The notes: generated by a model from the letters alone, not told the origin. A stretch of 64,000 nucleotides of DNA from Enteractinococcus coprophilus (GCF_006716305.1 NZ_VFOU01000003.1:1-64000), one strand, 5' to 3'; counted from the stretch's first letter, positions 26,397-35,563 are shown. Numbers and translations: made by a program.

Positions 26397-27170
26397 CTAC
26401 CGGTCTTGAAATTGTGCTCGACGTTTATTGCTGAACGCATCCATGCCTTCTTTTTGATCTTCAAGAGCAAAAAGCGCGTGGAAGGCGCGGCGTTCAAAGA
26501 GCAGTCCCTGTGTTAGAGAGGTTTCAAAGGCAGTGTCGACGGCCTCTTTAGCAGCCATGACGACAGGTCGTGACTTCGAGGCGATGGTCTGGGCTACTTC
26601 CATCGCTGTGTCAAATACTTTGTCGTCCTCTACGAGACGGGCCACTAGACCGGCGCGTTCTGCTTCTTCACCGTCCATCATGCGACCGGTGAGCACCATG
26701 TCCATGGCTTTGGATTTCCCCACCGCACGCGTCAGCCGCTGAGAGCCTCCCATGCCAGGGATAACGCCGAGATTTATTTCTGGTTGCCCAAACTTCGTGT
26801 TGGGTCCGGCGATGATCAGGTCTGCCATCATGGCCAGCTCGCACCCGCCACCGAGTGCAAACCCGTTAACCGCAGCAACAATCGGCAAACGGATATCGGT
26901 GAATCTGGTCCACTGGGAGAACCAATCGGACTGATGCATTTCAATATAGGATTTGTCTGCCATCTCTTTGATGTCAGCACCGGCGGCAAACGCTTTATCA
27001 TTGCCGGTGATTACAAGTGCCATAATATTGGGATCGCTTTGGAAGGCTTCTGCGGCTTCTACCACCGTATTCAGGATCGCAAGATTCAAGGCGTTGAGCG
27101 CTTCTGGTCGGTTGAGGCGGATCACACCAACACGGTCTACAATCTCGGTAAGAATAACGTGTTCGGACAC
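26397..27170 (-). CDS. Enoyl-CoA hydratase
   Basis: Crotonase-fold enzyme that hydrates 2-enoyl-CoA to 3-hydroxyacyl-CoA. The 257-residue product has the oxyanion-hole segment AFAAGADIKEMAD and the two catalytic glutamates in GGCELAMMADL and FGQPEINLGVIPG, then GGSQRLTRAVGK. It lies 2 bp after mmsB, so it is co-transcribed and possibly coupled. In valine breakdown it would convert methacrylyl-CoA to 3-hydroxyisobutyryl-CoA, the substrate of the hydrolase encoded two genes upstream; broader short-chain activity is equally likely. Confidence 0.93.
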   Translation of the reverse strand: MSEHVILTEIVDRVGVIRLNRPEALNALNLAILNTVVEAAEAFQSDPNIMALVITGNDKAFAAGADIKEMADKSYIEMHQSDWFSQWTRFTDIRLPIVAAVNGFALGGGCELAMMADLIIAGPNTKFGQPEINLGVIPGMGGSQRLTRAVGKSKAMDMVLTGRMMDGEEAERAGLVARLVEDDKVFDTAMEVAQTIASKSRPVVMAAKEAVDTAFETSLTQGLLFERRAFHALFALEDQKEGMDAFSNKRRAQFQDR

Positions 27171-27172
27171 AG

Positions 27173-28054
27173 TTAGCCTTTCTTTTGTTTGGTCTCGATG
27201 ATAGCGGAGAAGTCTTTACTGACATTGTCTCCGGTATTGAACTCAGTGTACGCCTCATAGGCTGCCATGCCGAAGGACGCGGGTGTTCCTGTCGATTCAA
27301 TCGCAGCTTTTGCAAATCCCAGATCTTTGGCCATCAACGCGGTAGCAAAACCTGGACGATAATCGTTGGACGCCGGAGATCCCGGTACCGGCCCTGGAAC
27401 TGGGCAGTTGGTACTGATTGACCAGGATTGTGCCGCAGAACTTGACATCACGTCATAGAGCACCTGTGGGTCCAACCCGAGATGGGCACCGAGGCTGAAT
27501 GCTTCAGCAGCGCCAATGGTGTTAATCGCCAGAACCATATTATTGACGACTTTCACGGCTTGACCTGAACCAGTTTCTCCTGCGTGCACAACCTTGCGCC
27601 CCATGACGTCAAATAACGACTTGGCTGGCTTGAAGTTTTCTGCGCTCCCTCCGACCATAAAGGTCAGGGTGCCTTGCTCGGCCCCAACGGTGCCACCGGA
27701 AACCGGAGCATCAAGCGCCCGATGCCCGGCTTCAGTTGCTAAACGTGCCGCTTCGACAGCGTCCTCTATGGCAATCGTCGAGCAATCTATGAACAGCGTG
27801 TCGTCAGGCGCTGCCTCCAGAAGCCCGTCGCGATACGCAGCCAAGACATGTTCTCCCGCCGGGAACATTGTGATGACCACGTTGGCGTCTCGCACCGCTT
27901 CCACACCGGAAACCGCTGTGGCCAGCCCGTCCTGGGCGGTGGCGTCCACGGCTTGTTGTACAACGTCATAACACGTGACGTGATAGCCAGCGGCGGCCAA
28001 GTTGCGAGCCATATGGGAGCCCATGTTGCCCAGTCCTAGAAAGGCGATACGCAT
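27173..28054 (-). CDS. mmsB: 3-hydroxyisobutyrate dehydrogenase
   Basis: Oxidises 3-hydroxyisobutyrate to methylmalonate semialdehyde in valine breakdown. The 293-residue product has the N-terminal Rossmann motif FLGLGNMGSHMARNL, the substrate-binding DAPVSGGTVGAEQGTL block and the catalytic lysine in GSGQAVKVVNNMVL, then the all-helical C-terminal domain. Context (mmsA, HIBYL-CoA hydrolase, enoyl-CoA hydratase on the same strand, gaps of 2-9 bp) supports this substrate over tartronate semialdehyde reductase activity, which shares the fold. Confidence 0.93.
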   Translation of the reverse strand: MRIAFLGLGNMGSHMARNLAAAGYHVTCYDVVQQAVDATAQDGLATAVSGVEAVRDANVVITMFPAGEHVLAAYRDGLLEAAPDDTLFIDCSTIAIEDAVEAARLATEAGHRALDAPVSGGTVGAEQGTLTFMVGGSAENFKPAKSLFDVMGRKVVHAGETGSGQAVKVVNNMVLAINTIGAAEAFSLGAHLGLDPQVLYDVMSSSAAQSWSISTNCPVPGPVPGSPASNDYRPGFATALMAKDLGFAKAAIESTGTPASFGMAAYEAYTEFNTGDNVSKDFSAIIETKQKKG

Positions 28055-28063
28055 AGTGAATCC

Positions 28064-29125
28064 TTAGGCTTGGATGACCAGGTCCTCGACGCCGTCCACG
28101 GGTGCAAAGAACGCTTCCACATCTTCATGGGTCACGTCTTCTAATCTAGCCGGCGTCCATTGTGGATTGCGGTCCTTGTCGATGAGTTGTGCTCTGATGC
28201 CTTCAGCCAGTTCAGTACCGGCGACGGCGTTCATGGTGGTCCGAAGGTCCTGTGCCAGTGTTTCGGCCAGGCTCAGGTGTCGGGCGCGTCGGATGGCCTC
28301 AAGAGTGACCTTCATGCCCACAGGCGAATGACGTTGCATCGCTTTGAGAGCTTTTTGGGCGACGTCATGACCCTGGTCTGCAACGTGCTGGACACCTGTC
28401 AGGATGTCTTCGACAGTGTCAGCACAAAAGACGTCCTGAATCCATGCGGCCTCACGCGCCAGTTCCGATGGTGCTGGAGTATCGAATGCAGCCAAGATCT
28501 CATCAATCTGACCAGGTTCTTTGATGCTTTCTAGCTGCTGCACCAGAGCTTCAATGCGATCATCTGGGACTCGCACTTCTGCTAGCCCGGCATATACGGC
28601 ATCGGCACCGGAGATGTGCGCTCCGGTCAGCCCTAGATAATTACCGATCCCCGCTGGAGCATTGGCAAGGTAGTACGGCCCGCCCACGTCCGGGCTGAAA
28701 CCGATCCCGACCTCCGGCATCCCGAATCGGGTTGAATCGGTGACCACTCGGTGGGACGCCGGCGCGGAGATACCCACTCCGCCACCTAGCACCAGTCCAT
28801 GCATGATGGCGATATACGGCTTGGGATAAATGGAGATCCGGTGGTCGAGTTGATATTCGTCGCGGAAGAAGGGGGCAGCCGAGTCGAGGTCGTTGTTGAC
28901 GGCGTATTGATGTAACGTGACGACGTCGCCACCGGAACAAAAGCCCCGGGCTCCTGCGCCGCGAATGAGTACGGCATGCACGGCATCGTCGTGTTCAAAC
29001 TTCGTCAAGGCATCGTCGAGGAGCCCGATCATGTTGTATGACAGCGCATTGACCGCCTTGGGACGGTTGAGCGTAATAACGCCGAGGCGTCCCTGGATAG
29101 ATGTCAAAATCTCCGGCTGTGACAT
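28064..29125 (-). CDS. 3-hydroxyisobutyryl-CoA hydrolase
   Basis: Crotonase-superfamily thioesterase that releases 3-hydroxyisobutyrate from its CoA ester, a valine-pathway step that protects against methacrylyl-CoA. The 353-residue product has GAGARGFCSGGDV, GLVLGGGVGISAPASHRVV, FGMPEVGIGFSPDVGG and the longer C-terminal half that separates hydrolases from hydratases (RDPQ-like DKDRNPQWTP near the end). I chose ATG 29125, with AAGGA 6 nt upstream; an in-frame start 60 bp earlier would overlap mmsA. It sits between mmsA and mmsB. Confidence 0.92.
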   Translation of the reverse strand: MSQPEILTSIQGRLGVITLNRPKAVNALSYNMIGLLDDALTKFEHDDAVHAVLIRGAGARGFCSGGDVVTLHQYAVNNDLDSAAPFFRDEYQLDHRISIYPKPYIAIMHGLVLGGGVGISAPASHRVVTDSTRFGMPEVGIGFSPDVGGPYYLANAPAGIGNYLGLTGAHISGADAVYAGLAEVRVPDDRIEALVQQLESIKEPGQIDEILAAFDTPAPSELAREAAWIQDVFCADTVEDILTGVQHVADQGHDVAQKALKAMQRHSPVGMKVTLEAIRRARHLSLAETLAQDLRTTMNAVAGTELAEGIRAQLIDKDRNPQWTPARLEDVTHEDVEAFFAPVDGVEDLVIQA

Positions 29126-29133
29126 GGGTTCCT

Positions 29134-30642
29134 TTACTGGATCGGCATGGTAAAACTGGCGTCTTCTTTCACCCCGGACGGCCACCGTTGGGTGACGGTT
29201 TTGGTTCGTGTGACAAACCGGAACGCATCGGGGCCGTGTTGGTTGAGGTCACCGAAACCGGATGCTTTCCAGCCCCCGAAGGTGTAGTAGGCAATGGGTA
29301 CGGGGATCGGGACGTTGACGCCGACCATGCCAACATTCACTCGGCGGGTGAATTCGCGGGCGGTGTCGCCATCGCGGGTGAAGATGGCGACACCGTTGCC
29401 GTATTCATGATCCGATGGCAGATCCAGTGCCTCTTCGAAGCTATCGGCGCGAATCACTGTGAGCACCGGACCGAAGATTTCTTGTCGGTAGATCGACATG
29501 TCTTTGGTCGCCCGATCGAAAATGGTCGCACCAATATAAAAGCCGTCCGCGTGACCCTCGACGGTGACACCGCGGCCATCGAGCACCAATTCTGCGCCTT
29601 CTTCGACGCCTGCTGCGATAGCAGCTTCGATGCGCTCTTTGGCCTCCGGGGTGACGACCGGACCGAAGTCCGAAGTTGGGTCAAGCGATGGGCCGACTTT
29701 AAGGTGGCGAGCTTTTTCGACCAGCTTTTGTACCAGGGCATCGGCGGTTTCCTGGCCCACTGGGACGGCAACGGAGATGGCCATGCATCGCTCGCCTGCC
29801 GCACCGAATGCTGCACCGATCAAAGCATCTGCGGCTTGATCTAGATCGGCATCGGGCATGATGATCGCGTGGTTTTTGGCCCCGCCGAAACATTGCGCGC
29901 GTTTGCCATGTTGGGCAGCTGCGGTATATATCGCTTGGGCAATTGGGGTGGAGCCGACAAAACCTACGGCTTGAATATCGGGGTGTTCGATGAGCGCATC
30001 GACGGCTGTTTTATCGCCGTTGAGTACCTGGAAGACGCCGTCGGGCAGCCCAGCTTGTTTGAACAGGTCCGCCAACATCAAAGGCACGGAGGGGTCTCGT
30101 TCGGAGGGTTTGAGGATGAATGCGTTCCCAGCGGCCAGGGAGGGTCCCGCCTGCCATAATGGGATCATGGCTGGGAAGTTGAACGGCGAAATACCCACGG
30201 TCACACCAAGTGGTTGACGCATCGAATACGTATCGATTCCGGTCCCGCTCTGATCAGAGAACTCCCCTTTGAGTAGGTGGGGTGCCCCCATGCAGAATTC
30301 GATGACTTCCAAGCCACGCTGGACATCGCCTTTGGCATCTTCAAATGTTTTGCCGTGTTCATTTGACAAGGCGGTAGCCAACTCGTCCATGTTTTCGTGT
30401 GCTAGGTCAACGAAGCGACCAAGAATCCGTGCGCGACGCTGCGCATTGAGCTCCTCCCATTGAACCTGCGCAGTCTTGGCAGTTTCTACAGCCAGGTGCA
30501 CTTCGTCGATTGAGGCTAGTGGCACTCGTGCAGCGATCTGGCCGGTAGCCGGATGGTAAACGTCAGCAAAGCGGCCCGAAGTACCTTCGGCAGGTTGACC
30601 ATTAATGAAATGGGTCAGGGTTTGTGTCAATGTTTGTTTCAT
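29134..30642 (-). CDS. mmsA: Methylmalonate-semialdehyde dehydrogenase (CoA-acylating)
   Basis: Converts methylmalonate semialdehyde (or malonate semialdehyde) to propionyl-CoA (acetyl-CoA), the last valine-specific step. The 502-residue aldehyde-dehydrogenase-fold product starts with the family's FINGQPAEGTSGR segment and has ISPFNFPAMIPLW, GSTPIAQAIY, GGAKNHAIIMPDAD, the catalytic Cys in GAAGERCMAIS, and EIFGPVL. It heads the minus-strand cluster mmsA - hydrolase - mmsB - hydratase. A 27-bp palindrome ends 22 bp upstream of the start codon and is the likely control site. Confidence 0.95.
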   Translation of the reverse strand: MKQTLTQTLTHFINGQPAEGTSGRFADVYHPATGQIAARVPLASIDEVHLAVETAKTAQVQWEELNAQRRARILGRFVDLAHENMDELATALSNEHGKTFEDAKGDVQRGLEVIEFCMGAPHLLKGEFSDQSGTGIDTYSMRQPLGVTVGISPFNFPAMIPLWQAGPSLAAGNAFILKPSERDPSVPLMLADLFKQAGLPDGVFQVLNGDKTAVDALIEHPDIQAVGFVGSTPIAQAIYTAAAQHGKRAQCFGGAKNHAIIMPDADLDQAADALIGAAFGAAGERCMAISVAVPVGQETADALVQKLVEKARHLKVGPSLDPTSDFGPVVTPEAKERIEAAIAAGVEEGAELVLDGRGVTVEGHADGFYIGATIFDRATKDMSIYRQEIFGPVLTVIRADSFEEALDLPSDHEYGNGVAIFTRDGDTAREFTRRVNVGMVGVNVPIPVPIAYYTFGGWKASGFGDLNQHGPDAFRFVTRTKTVTQRWPSGVKEDASFTMPIQ

Positions 30643-30663
30643 TTTGTCCCTTCCAACATGACC

Positions 30664-30690
30664 TGAACCGTAGGGATACCCTACGGTTCA
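30664..30690. promoter_or_regulatory. 27-bp perfect palindrome upstream of mmsA (probable operator)
   Basis: TGAACCGTAGGG, the 3-nt centre ATA, and the exact complement CCCTACGGTTCA form a perfect inverted repeat 22-48 bp before the mmsA start. The arm and spacer sizes suit a dimeric repressor such as a TetR or GntR protein. No T-run follows, so a terminator is unlikely. No regulator gene is adjacent. Confidence 0.75.
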
Positions 30691-30872
30691 GCGACGATCA
30701 CCATGTCACAATCAAAGTTGCGTTCCGGCGTTAAGGCCCAATATGCCAGTTTATGGTGTCGCAAGCCACAGTTCAATGGCGCGATCGACCATGGTTCCAC
30801 GACTTGTGGGATGAACCAATCAAACACGTTTTCACTTTCTGCTGTACTGCAATACTTTGTACTTGGCCGGCG

Positions 30873-31427
30873 TCAGGCGGTGACGGCATAGTGCAGAATC
30901 ACACCACCGGTATCGATCACTTGGGCATCTACCAGACGAAGATCGCGCTTGGCCTGTGGAGAGGGAAATAAAGGATGACCACTTCCGATCAATACTGGTG
31001 CCAATCCGATCATGAGCTCATCGATCAGACCGACATCCAAAAGGAAATGCATCAGCGTAGCGCTGCCAAAGATAAAGATGGGCTGTTCGTTGATGTCGCG
31101 ACGACGCAGCAATTCGGTCACGATATCGTCAGTCACCTCGGTATTCTGCCAAGAAGCCGAGGTCATGGTTCGACTGGCAACGAGTTTAGGGATGCTGTTC
31201 ATATAGTTGGCTAACGCAGGTTCGGTGATATCTGTTGGCCAGTATTGGACCATTCCGTCATATGTTTTGCGTCCGAAGACCAATAAACCCGCTTCAGCGC
31301 CGATACGTAAGCTCATATCCCGTAAGTCATCGCCCCAGATGGCTTCATGATGTCGTAGGTCCCAAGGCTGGTCGCCTTCAAAGAATCCGTCCAAGGAGAT
31401 GATTTCCCATGCGATGATTCGTGCCAT
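30873..31427 (-). CDS. Dihydrofolate reductase family protein (RibD C-terminal type)
   Basis: A 184-residue protein with the RibD-C/DHFR-like fold: IIAWEIISLDGFFEGD at the N-terminus, LVFGRKTYDGMVQYWP, PKLVASRTM, IFIFGSATLMHFLLD and LIDELMIGLAPVLIGSGHPLF. Such stand-alone proteins are NADPH-dependent reductases of mostly unknown substrate and are not known to replace FolA. I chose ATG 31427 where homology begins; an in-frame start 33 bp upstream adds non-conserved residues. It stands alone on the minus strand. Confidence 0.83.
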   Translation of the reverse strand: MARIIAWEIISLDGFFEGDQPWDLRHHEAIWGDDLRDMSLRIGAEAGLLVFGRKTYDGMVQYWPTDITEPALANYMNSIPKLVASRTMTSASWQNTEVTDDIVTELLRRRDINEQPIFIFGSATLMHFLLDVGLIDELMIGLAPVLIGSGHPLFPSPQAKRDLRLVDAQVIDTGGVILHYAVTA

Positions 31428-31548
31428 GTCGACCCCATCGGTCGTGATCAGATTGTGCAACCAACCTAATACTGCCCCGAGGTCATCGCAAGAGCCCGCG
31501 CGAATCTAGCCGCCCGTGGAAAGACCGCTGGCATGCAATGGTTCCTTC

Positions 31549-31554
31549 TACAAT
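31549..31554 (+). promoter_or_regulatory. -10-like TACAAT placed for a leaderless start
   Basis: TACAAT is followed by 7 nt and the ATG at 31562. A GGGAGG lies only 1 nt from that ATG, too close to act as an ordinary ribosome binding site. Confidence 0.5.
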
Positions 31555-31561
31555 GGGAGGC

Positions 31562-32266
31562 ATGGCTAACGATGGTTTTCTTCCTACACCCGAATCTGCG
31601 CAGACGTTCTCGTTGTCTGCATCTGCACACCACACGGACACACAGTCCGATGATGCTGTTCGTGAACTCAATAAGTGGCGTCAAGCAATGCAGGATCCGA
31701 CACATTCCCAACGCTACGCCGAACGCTGGGAGCGCATCGAGGCCGAAGGCGATGACATCAACGGTGAGGCTCGGGCTATTGACGCCATGGCCCAGCGCGG
31801 CTCGACGATCCTGGATGCGGGCTGCGGCAACGGTCGGCTAGCAGGCTACTTAGCGGCCGCCGGACACGACGCCATGGGTGTCGATTTGGACTCCCACCTG
31901 GTGGAAGTCGCAAGAACCAAGTATCCCCAGGGTCGCTTTGCAGTAGCGGATCTAGCCGATTTCGAGTTGCGCAACGACAACGGCGAGCTGATGTCTTTCG
32001 ATATCATCGTATCGGCGGGCAACGTGCAAACTTTCCTAGCCGACTGGGAACGTATCCCCGCGTTGGGCAACATTACCAAGCACATGCACACAGAGTCGCG
32101 TTTTGTCGCCGGCTTCCAGCTGGCCCGCGGATACTCCAATGCCCAGTTCACCGCAGATGCCGAATCCGTCGGGCTTCAAGTCTACCAACGGTTCTCCACC
32201 TGGCAGTTTGACCCATTCGTCGAAGACGGCGAGTTTATGCTGGCTGTACTGCGTTTGAAGGCCTAG
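31562..32266 (+). CDS. Class I SAM-dependent methyltransferase
   Basis: A 234-residue protein with the SAM-binding motif ILDAGCGNGRLAGYLA, the acidic second-strand motif MGVDLDSHLVEVA and ADLADFEL as motif III, followed by IIVSAGNVQTFL. The acceptor molecule cannot be read. About 45 polar residues precede the catalytic fold. ATG 31562 is preferred because a TACAAT box stands 7 nt upstream, giving a leaderless message; in-frame starts at 31538 and 31553 are possible. It is followed 39 bp later by an MFS gene that has its own -10-like box. Confidence 0.8.
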   Translation: MANDGFLPTPESAQTFSLSASAHHTDTQSDDAVRELNKWRQAMQDPTHSQRYAERWERIEAEGDDINGEARAIDAMAQRGSTILDAGCGNGRLAGYLAAAGHDAMGVDLDSHLVEVARTKYPQGRFAVADLADFELRNDNGELMSFDIIVSAGNVQTFLADWERIPALGNITKHMHTESRFVAGFQLARGYSNAQFTADAESVGLQVYQRFSTWQFDPFVEDGEFMLAVLRLKA

Positions 32267-32293
32267 ACCTATTCCAAGCTCTCTGCGATCCTC

Positions 32294-32299
32294 TATGGT
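32294..32299 (+). promoter_or_regulatory. -10-like TATGGT placed for a leaderless start
   Basis: TATGGT is followed by exactly 6 nt and the ATG of the MFS gene at 32306, matching the spacing seen at several other genes here. It is weaker than the TACAAT examples. Confidence 0.35.
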
Positions 32300-32305
32300 C
32301 GTGGT

Positions 32306-33487
32306 ATGCCCATGTCAGCATCCGATGCCCAGCCGCAGCGCACTCTCACCCCGGGACTTCTGGGGGTTATGTGGATGGTGTTATTTGGATTCGGCACGTT
32401 CTTTATTAACTATGCGACACTGATAACCACCGGCCAGCACATGGGTCTCACGGCTGTAACCGCCGGGACGGTTCTGACCACCATGATGGTTGCGGTCGTC
32501 GCTGTCCAACCCATCGTCCCGTTGCTCAATAATCGGTTGGGCTCACGCGTCACATTTTTCTTGGCCTTAGGTTGCCAAGCTGTTGGGCATCTGCTGAGCC
32601 TGTTGCCCCTGACCCCGCTCGTGGCCTTGCTGACCGGCAGCGTCGTGGGCGGAGTTGGTTTTGGCGTCCTGGTCGTCATCGGAACCGCCGTTGTCCCCTC
32701 CACTGTGGCGCCCGGTCGGCTTGGACGCGTCCTGGGATTTTATGGTGCAACAACGGCAACCGCCACAGCGATCGCTGCACCCGTAGGGTTATGGCTCATC
32801 ACGTTGGTTCCTGAGCCAGGTTTTCGATGGTTGAACTTCGCCCTGGTTTTGCTCGCGCTTCCAGCGATTTTGACGGTGCCAAAGCGCGAAGTCACGGAGC
32901 ACGCCGGGCCGCACTCCAACCGACAACACCACGCGGCACCCCGCCATCAGCTACAGCTGGCCGGATTGTTATCGGTGCTGCTGCCGACCGCGCTCATCCT
33001 AACCGTCTTCGGTTTGGTGCTGGCCTTCGGACCAGCGGCTCAGGGAGCCTCCCCGGCCTTGTACATTGCAGCAATGCAGGTGTTCGTGATTGTTGGCCGG
33101 TTCCTCTCCAGTGCGTCATTAGACCGCCACTCCCCCGTGGCGGTCATGTTGCTCGGTTTAGCAACCGCTCTAGTGGGACTGATATTTGCCGCCGTTTTAC
33201 CAGCAGGCTGGATGTTGGGATTAGCCATGGCAATTTTGGGGTTTGGCACGGGCACCGTACAGGCAGCAAGCTTGCTGATGGCGTTCCAACAGTCCGGCAG
33301 CGCGAATCGTGGCAGTGTGGCCTGGAATATGACCTTCGATATCGGATTAGGTTTTGCCGGTTTGGTGGGTGGCATCGGCTTCACCTACTGGGGCGCACAG
33401 ACGACATATCTGGCATGCGCGCTCGTCTTAGTCATCACGACCCTGGCCTTCGCCTGGTATTTCAGGTGGCGACGCCGGATTCAGTGA
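32306..33487 (+). CDS. MFS transporter
   Basis: A 393-residue major-facilitator protein with about twelve hydrophobic segments. It shows the short N-terminal LLGVMWMVLFGFGTFFINY helix, a GSVVGGVGFGVLVVIGTAVVP helix rich in glycine and a central hydrophilic loop containing many His residues (HSNRQHHAAPRHQ, about residues 205-217). Substrate unknown; drug or metabolite efflux is a general possibility only. Its 3' end overlaps the converging YibE/F gene by 7 bp. No ribosome binding site is obvious, consistent with a leaderless start. Confidence 0.82.
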   Translation: MPMSASDAQPQRTLTPGLLGVMWMVLFGFGTFFINYATLITTGQHMGLTAVTAGTVLTTMMVAVVAVQPIVPLLNNRLGSRVTFFLALGCQAVGHLLSLLPLTPLVALLTGSVVGGVGFGVLVVIGTAVVPSTVAPGRLGRVLGFYGATTATATAIAAPVGLWLITLVPEPGFRWLNFALVLLALPAILTVPKREVTEHAGPHSNRQHHAAPRHQLQLAGLLSVLLPTALILTVFGLVLAFGPAAQGASPALYIAAMQVFVIVGRFLSSASLDRHSPVAVMLLGLATALVGLIFAAVLPAGWMLGLAMAILGFGTGTVQAASLLMAFQQSGSANRGSVAWNMTFDIGLGFAGLVGGIGFTYWGAQTTYLACALVLVITTLAFAWYFRWRRRIQ

Positions 33488-34704
33488 ACATGGCTCACGG
33501 TCTCCACGGATCTGGGCTGATCTTTGGGCTCCGCCACAGCATTCGCTACGGCCACCGCGATACCGGTGGTAATGGGAATCGCTAGCACCAATCCAACAGA
33601 TCCAACCAGAATGCGCACGACTTCTTCGACCATTTCGGCGGCCATGATTGAATCCAGCAGGGACCGGTCATACAGCGAGACGATCATGAGCATCGGTAAG
33701 GCAGCGCCAGCGTAGGCAAATGCGATCGTATAGACCGTCGACGCGATGTGGTCACGGCCGATGCGCATACCAGCGGCAAACAGATCGCGCGGCGAGATAT
33801 GAGGTTGGGCGGCTTTAATCTCCCACACCGCTGAAGATTGGGTGATCGTCACGTCGTTCAGAACGCCAAGCCCAGCGACTAATAAACCGGTCAGCACGAT
33901 GCCGGACAGTCGGATCTCCGGCACCATAGAGGCCAACATATACGAATATTCTTCACCTAAGCCCATCAGATACGCGGTATCCGATGCCCAGGCCGCAAGC
34001 GCTGCGGTCAACAACAAACCGATGAAGGTGCCCAGCAACGCCGTGGTGGTTCTCAGGGAAATGCCGTGGGCAAAATATAACACCACCAACATGATGAGCA
34101 TGCTGCCGATCAAGCCGACCCAAAACGGTGGACCGCCCTCCAGCAGGGCGGGGATCATGAAGCCAAATAACACGACGAACGATAAGATGAGCCCACCGAT
34201 GGCCCGGACCCCACGCCAGCGCGCTACGACGACGACCACCACGGCATACAGCCCAGCTAACAACCCGACCGGTACGGTTCGTTCGAAGTCGACAAAAACT
34301 CCGGTGTCAGCCAGGTCTTCGCCGACGAGGATTTTGACACTGTCACCACGAACCACTTCAGTCGAGGCGCTGACTTGAGCCGGAATTTCGACCTCATAGG
34401 TCCCCTGCCCGGTTGCGACTTGGGCGGTCTGACACTCAAGGTGTTCTTGAACCTGTGTGGGACTGCCACTTTCCGCTCCCCCGTCACACGCTCGATCAAG
34501 GACTGATGAGACCGATCCGGATTCCACGGCGAAACTTTCTGTGGTGCCATAGGGGTCATCCAGGGACAGCTGTTGATAGGTTCCAGAAGGCCACAACCAC
34601 ACCATGGCGACCAACAGCACGGCGCCCAGCGGAATCAGTATGCTCACCAGCCAGGTGATGACGCGTTTTCTGGTGGCCGGGATGGTTGACGGAACGTTAT
34701 GCAT
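33481..34704 (-). CDS. YibE/F family membrane protein
   Basis: A 407-residue protein with an N-terminal anchor (ITWLVSILIPLGAVLLVAMVWLWP), an extracytoplasmic beta-rich region of about 130 residues (including SASTEVVRGDSVKILVGEDL), and then seven or eight membrane helices typical of YibE/F (LLAGLYAVVVVVVARWRG, then GIVLTGLLVAGLGVLNDVTI and the SSAVWE motif). Function of the family is unknown. Its ATG overlaps the stop of the upstream GNAT gene by 8 bp, so the two are translationally linked. Confidence 0.85.
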   Translation of the reverse strand: MHNVPSTIPATRKRVITWLVSILIPLGAVLLVAMVWLWPSGTYQQLSLDDPYGTTESFAVESGSVSSVLDRACDGGAESGSPTQVQEHLECQTAQVATGQGTYEVEIPAQVSASTEVVRGDSVKILVGEDLADTGVFVDFERTVPVGLLAGLYAVVVVVVARWRGVRAIGGLILSFVVLFGFMIPALLEGGPPFWVGLIGSMLIMLVVLYFAHGISLRTTTALLGTFIGLLLTAALAAWASDTAYLMGLGEEYSYMLASMVPEIRLSGIVLTGLLVAGLGVLNDVTITQSSAVWEIKAAQPHISPRDLFAAGMRIGRDHIASTVYTIAFAYAGAALPMLMIVSLYDRSLLDSIMAAEMVEEVVRILVGSVGLVLAIPITTGIAVAVANAVAEPKDQPRSVETVSHVH

Positions 34705-35563
34705 CGCGTGAGACGTCAGTTGCCCAGATGGTGGACTCGTGTTCGATCAGTGCGGTATCGGCGTTGACAGCTTGCTCGATGACGTCGTTGAGCACGGTGG
34801 TTGAGTTATCAATTTCCACCGCCAGGCTACGGTGTTCTCCCGTCACCGCTAACAACGTTTTCACATGCTCACTGGGATCGGAATGCTGCGTGTCGTAGCC
34901 GACAAAAAGATCGACAACATTTGATAGCGGTCCGGGATAAGCGATCGCGAAGGCAACCATGTTATCGTTCTCGCGCGTCACAAAGGCTTGTTGTGCACCG
35001 GTGGCGGGGGCCAACAGCAGCTGCTGGGCCTGCGTAATGGTCAATGCGGCGGGATCCCACCGGTGTGTGGCGTTGTAATACTCTGCTGCCAGTTTCGACA
35101 ATTCAACCGAACCGGTGGCGAGTTGCTGTACTTCGATATCAGCAGGATCAAACGATCCGGCAGCCACGATAATACGTTGTGCGTGTTGGATTTCGCCAAA
35201 GCCTTGCTGTGTCAGCCAGCGTTCAGTGCCTTCATCACCGGTCACCGAACGGGTTTTAAACGCAGTACCTTCCGGCACGCGATCCGCGAGTTCCTGAAAT
35301 ACCGCCGTGGCAATGCCGCGCTGGCGTTGCAGCGGAGCGGTTTCGACAAAGCACCACATCCGTTGTGGATGGATACTTTGGACTCGAACCGCTCCTGCTG
35401 CAACAGGAACGCCGTCGTCGACCGCCACCAGTCCTACCCCAAAGGGATCCTGCGTGGAGGGCCCCAGCATGGCACGGTCATGGTGGTGTTGTGCGGAGCC
35501 TGGATCACCAAAGATCTCCAGCAGCCGCAGGTCGTCGCCGTCTTGCCATTCGCGAATGTTCAA
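34697..35563 (-). CDS. GNAT-family N-acetyltransferase
   Basis: A 288-residue acyltransferase-like protein. The N-terminal half has the GNAT pattern with LVAVDDGVPVAAGAVRVQ and the acetyl-CoA loop LQRQRGIATAVFQEL. The second half (from about residue 145) looks like a second, degenerate GNAT repeat without a clear CoA loop. Substrate unknown. The start is uncertain: TTG 35563 is 1 nt after the glyS stop and begins at the conserved IREW strand, while TTG 35599 overlaps glyS. Probably co-transcribed with glyS upstream and YibE/F downstream. Confidence 0.75.
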   Translation of the reverse strand: MNIREWQDGDDLRLLEIFGDPGSAQHHHDRAMLGPSTQDPFGVGLVAVDDGVPVAAGAVRVQSIHPQRMWCFVETAPLQRQRGIATAVFQELADRVPEGTAFKTRSVTGDEGTERWLTQQGFGEIQHAQRIIVAAGSFDPADIEVQQLATGSVELSKLAAEYYNATHRWDPAALTITQAQQLLLAPATGAQQAFVTRENDNMVAFAIAYPGPLSNVVDLFVGYDTQHSDPSEHVKTLLAVTGEHRSLAVEIDNSTTVLNDVIEQAVNADTALIEHESTIWATDVSRDA

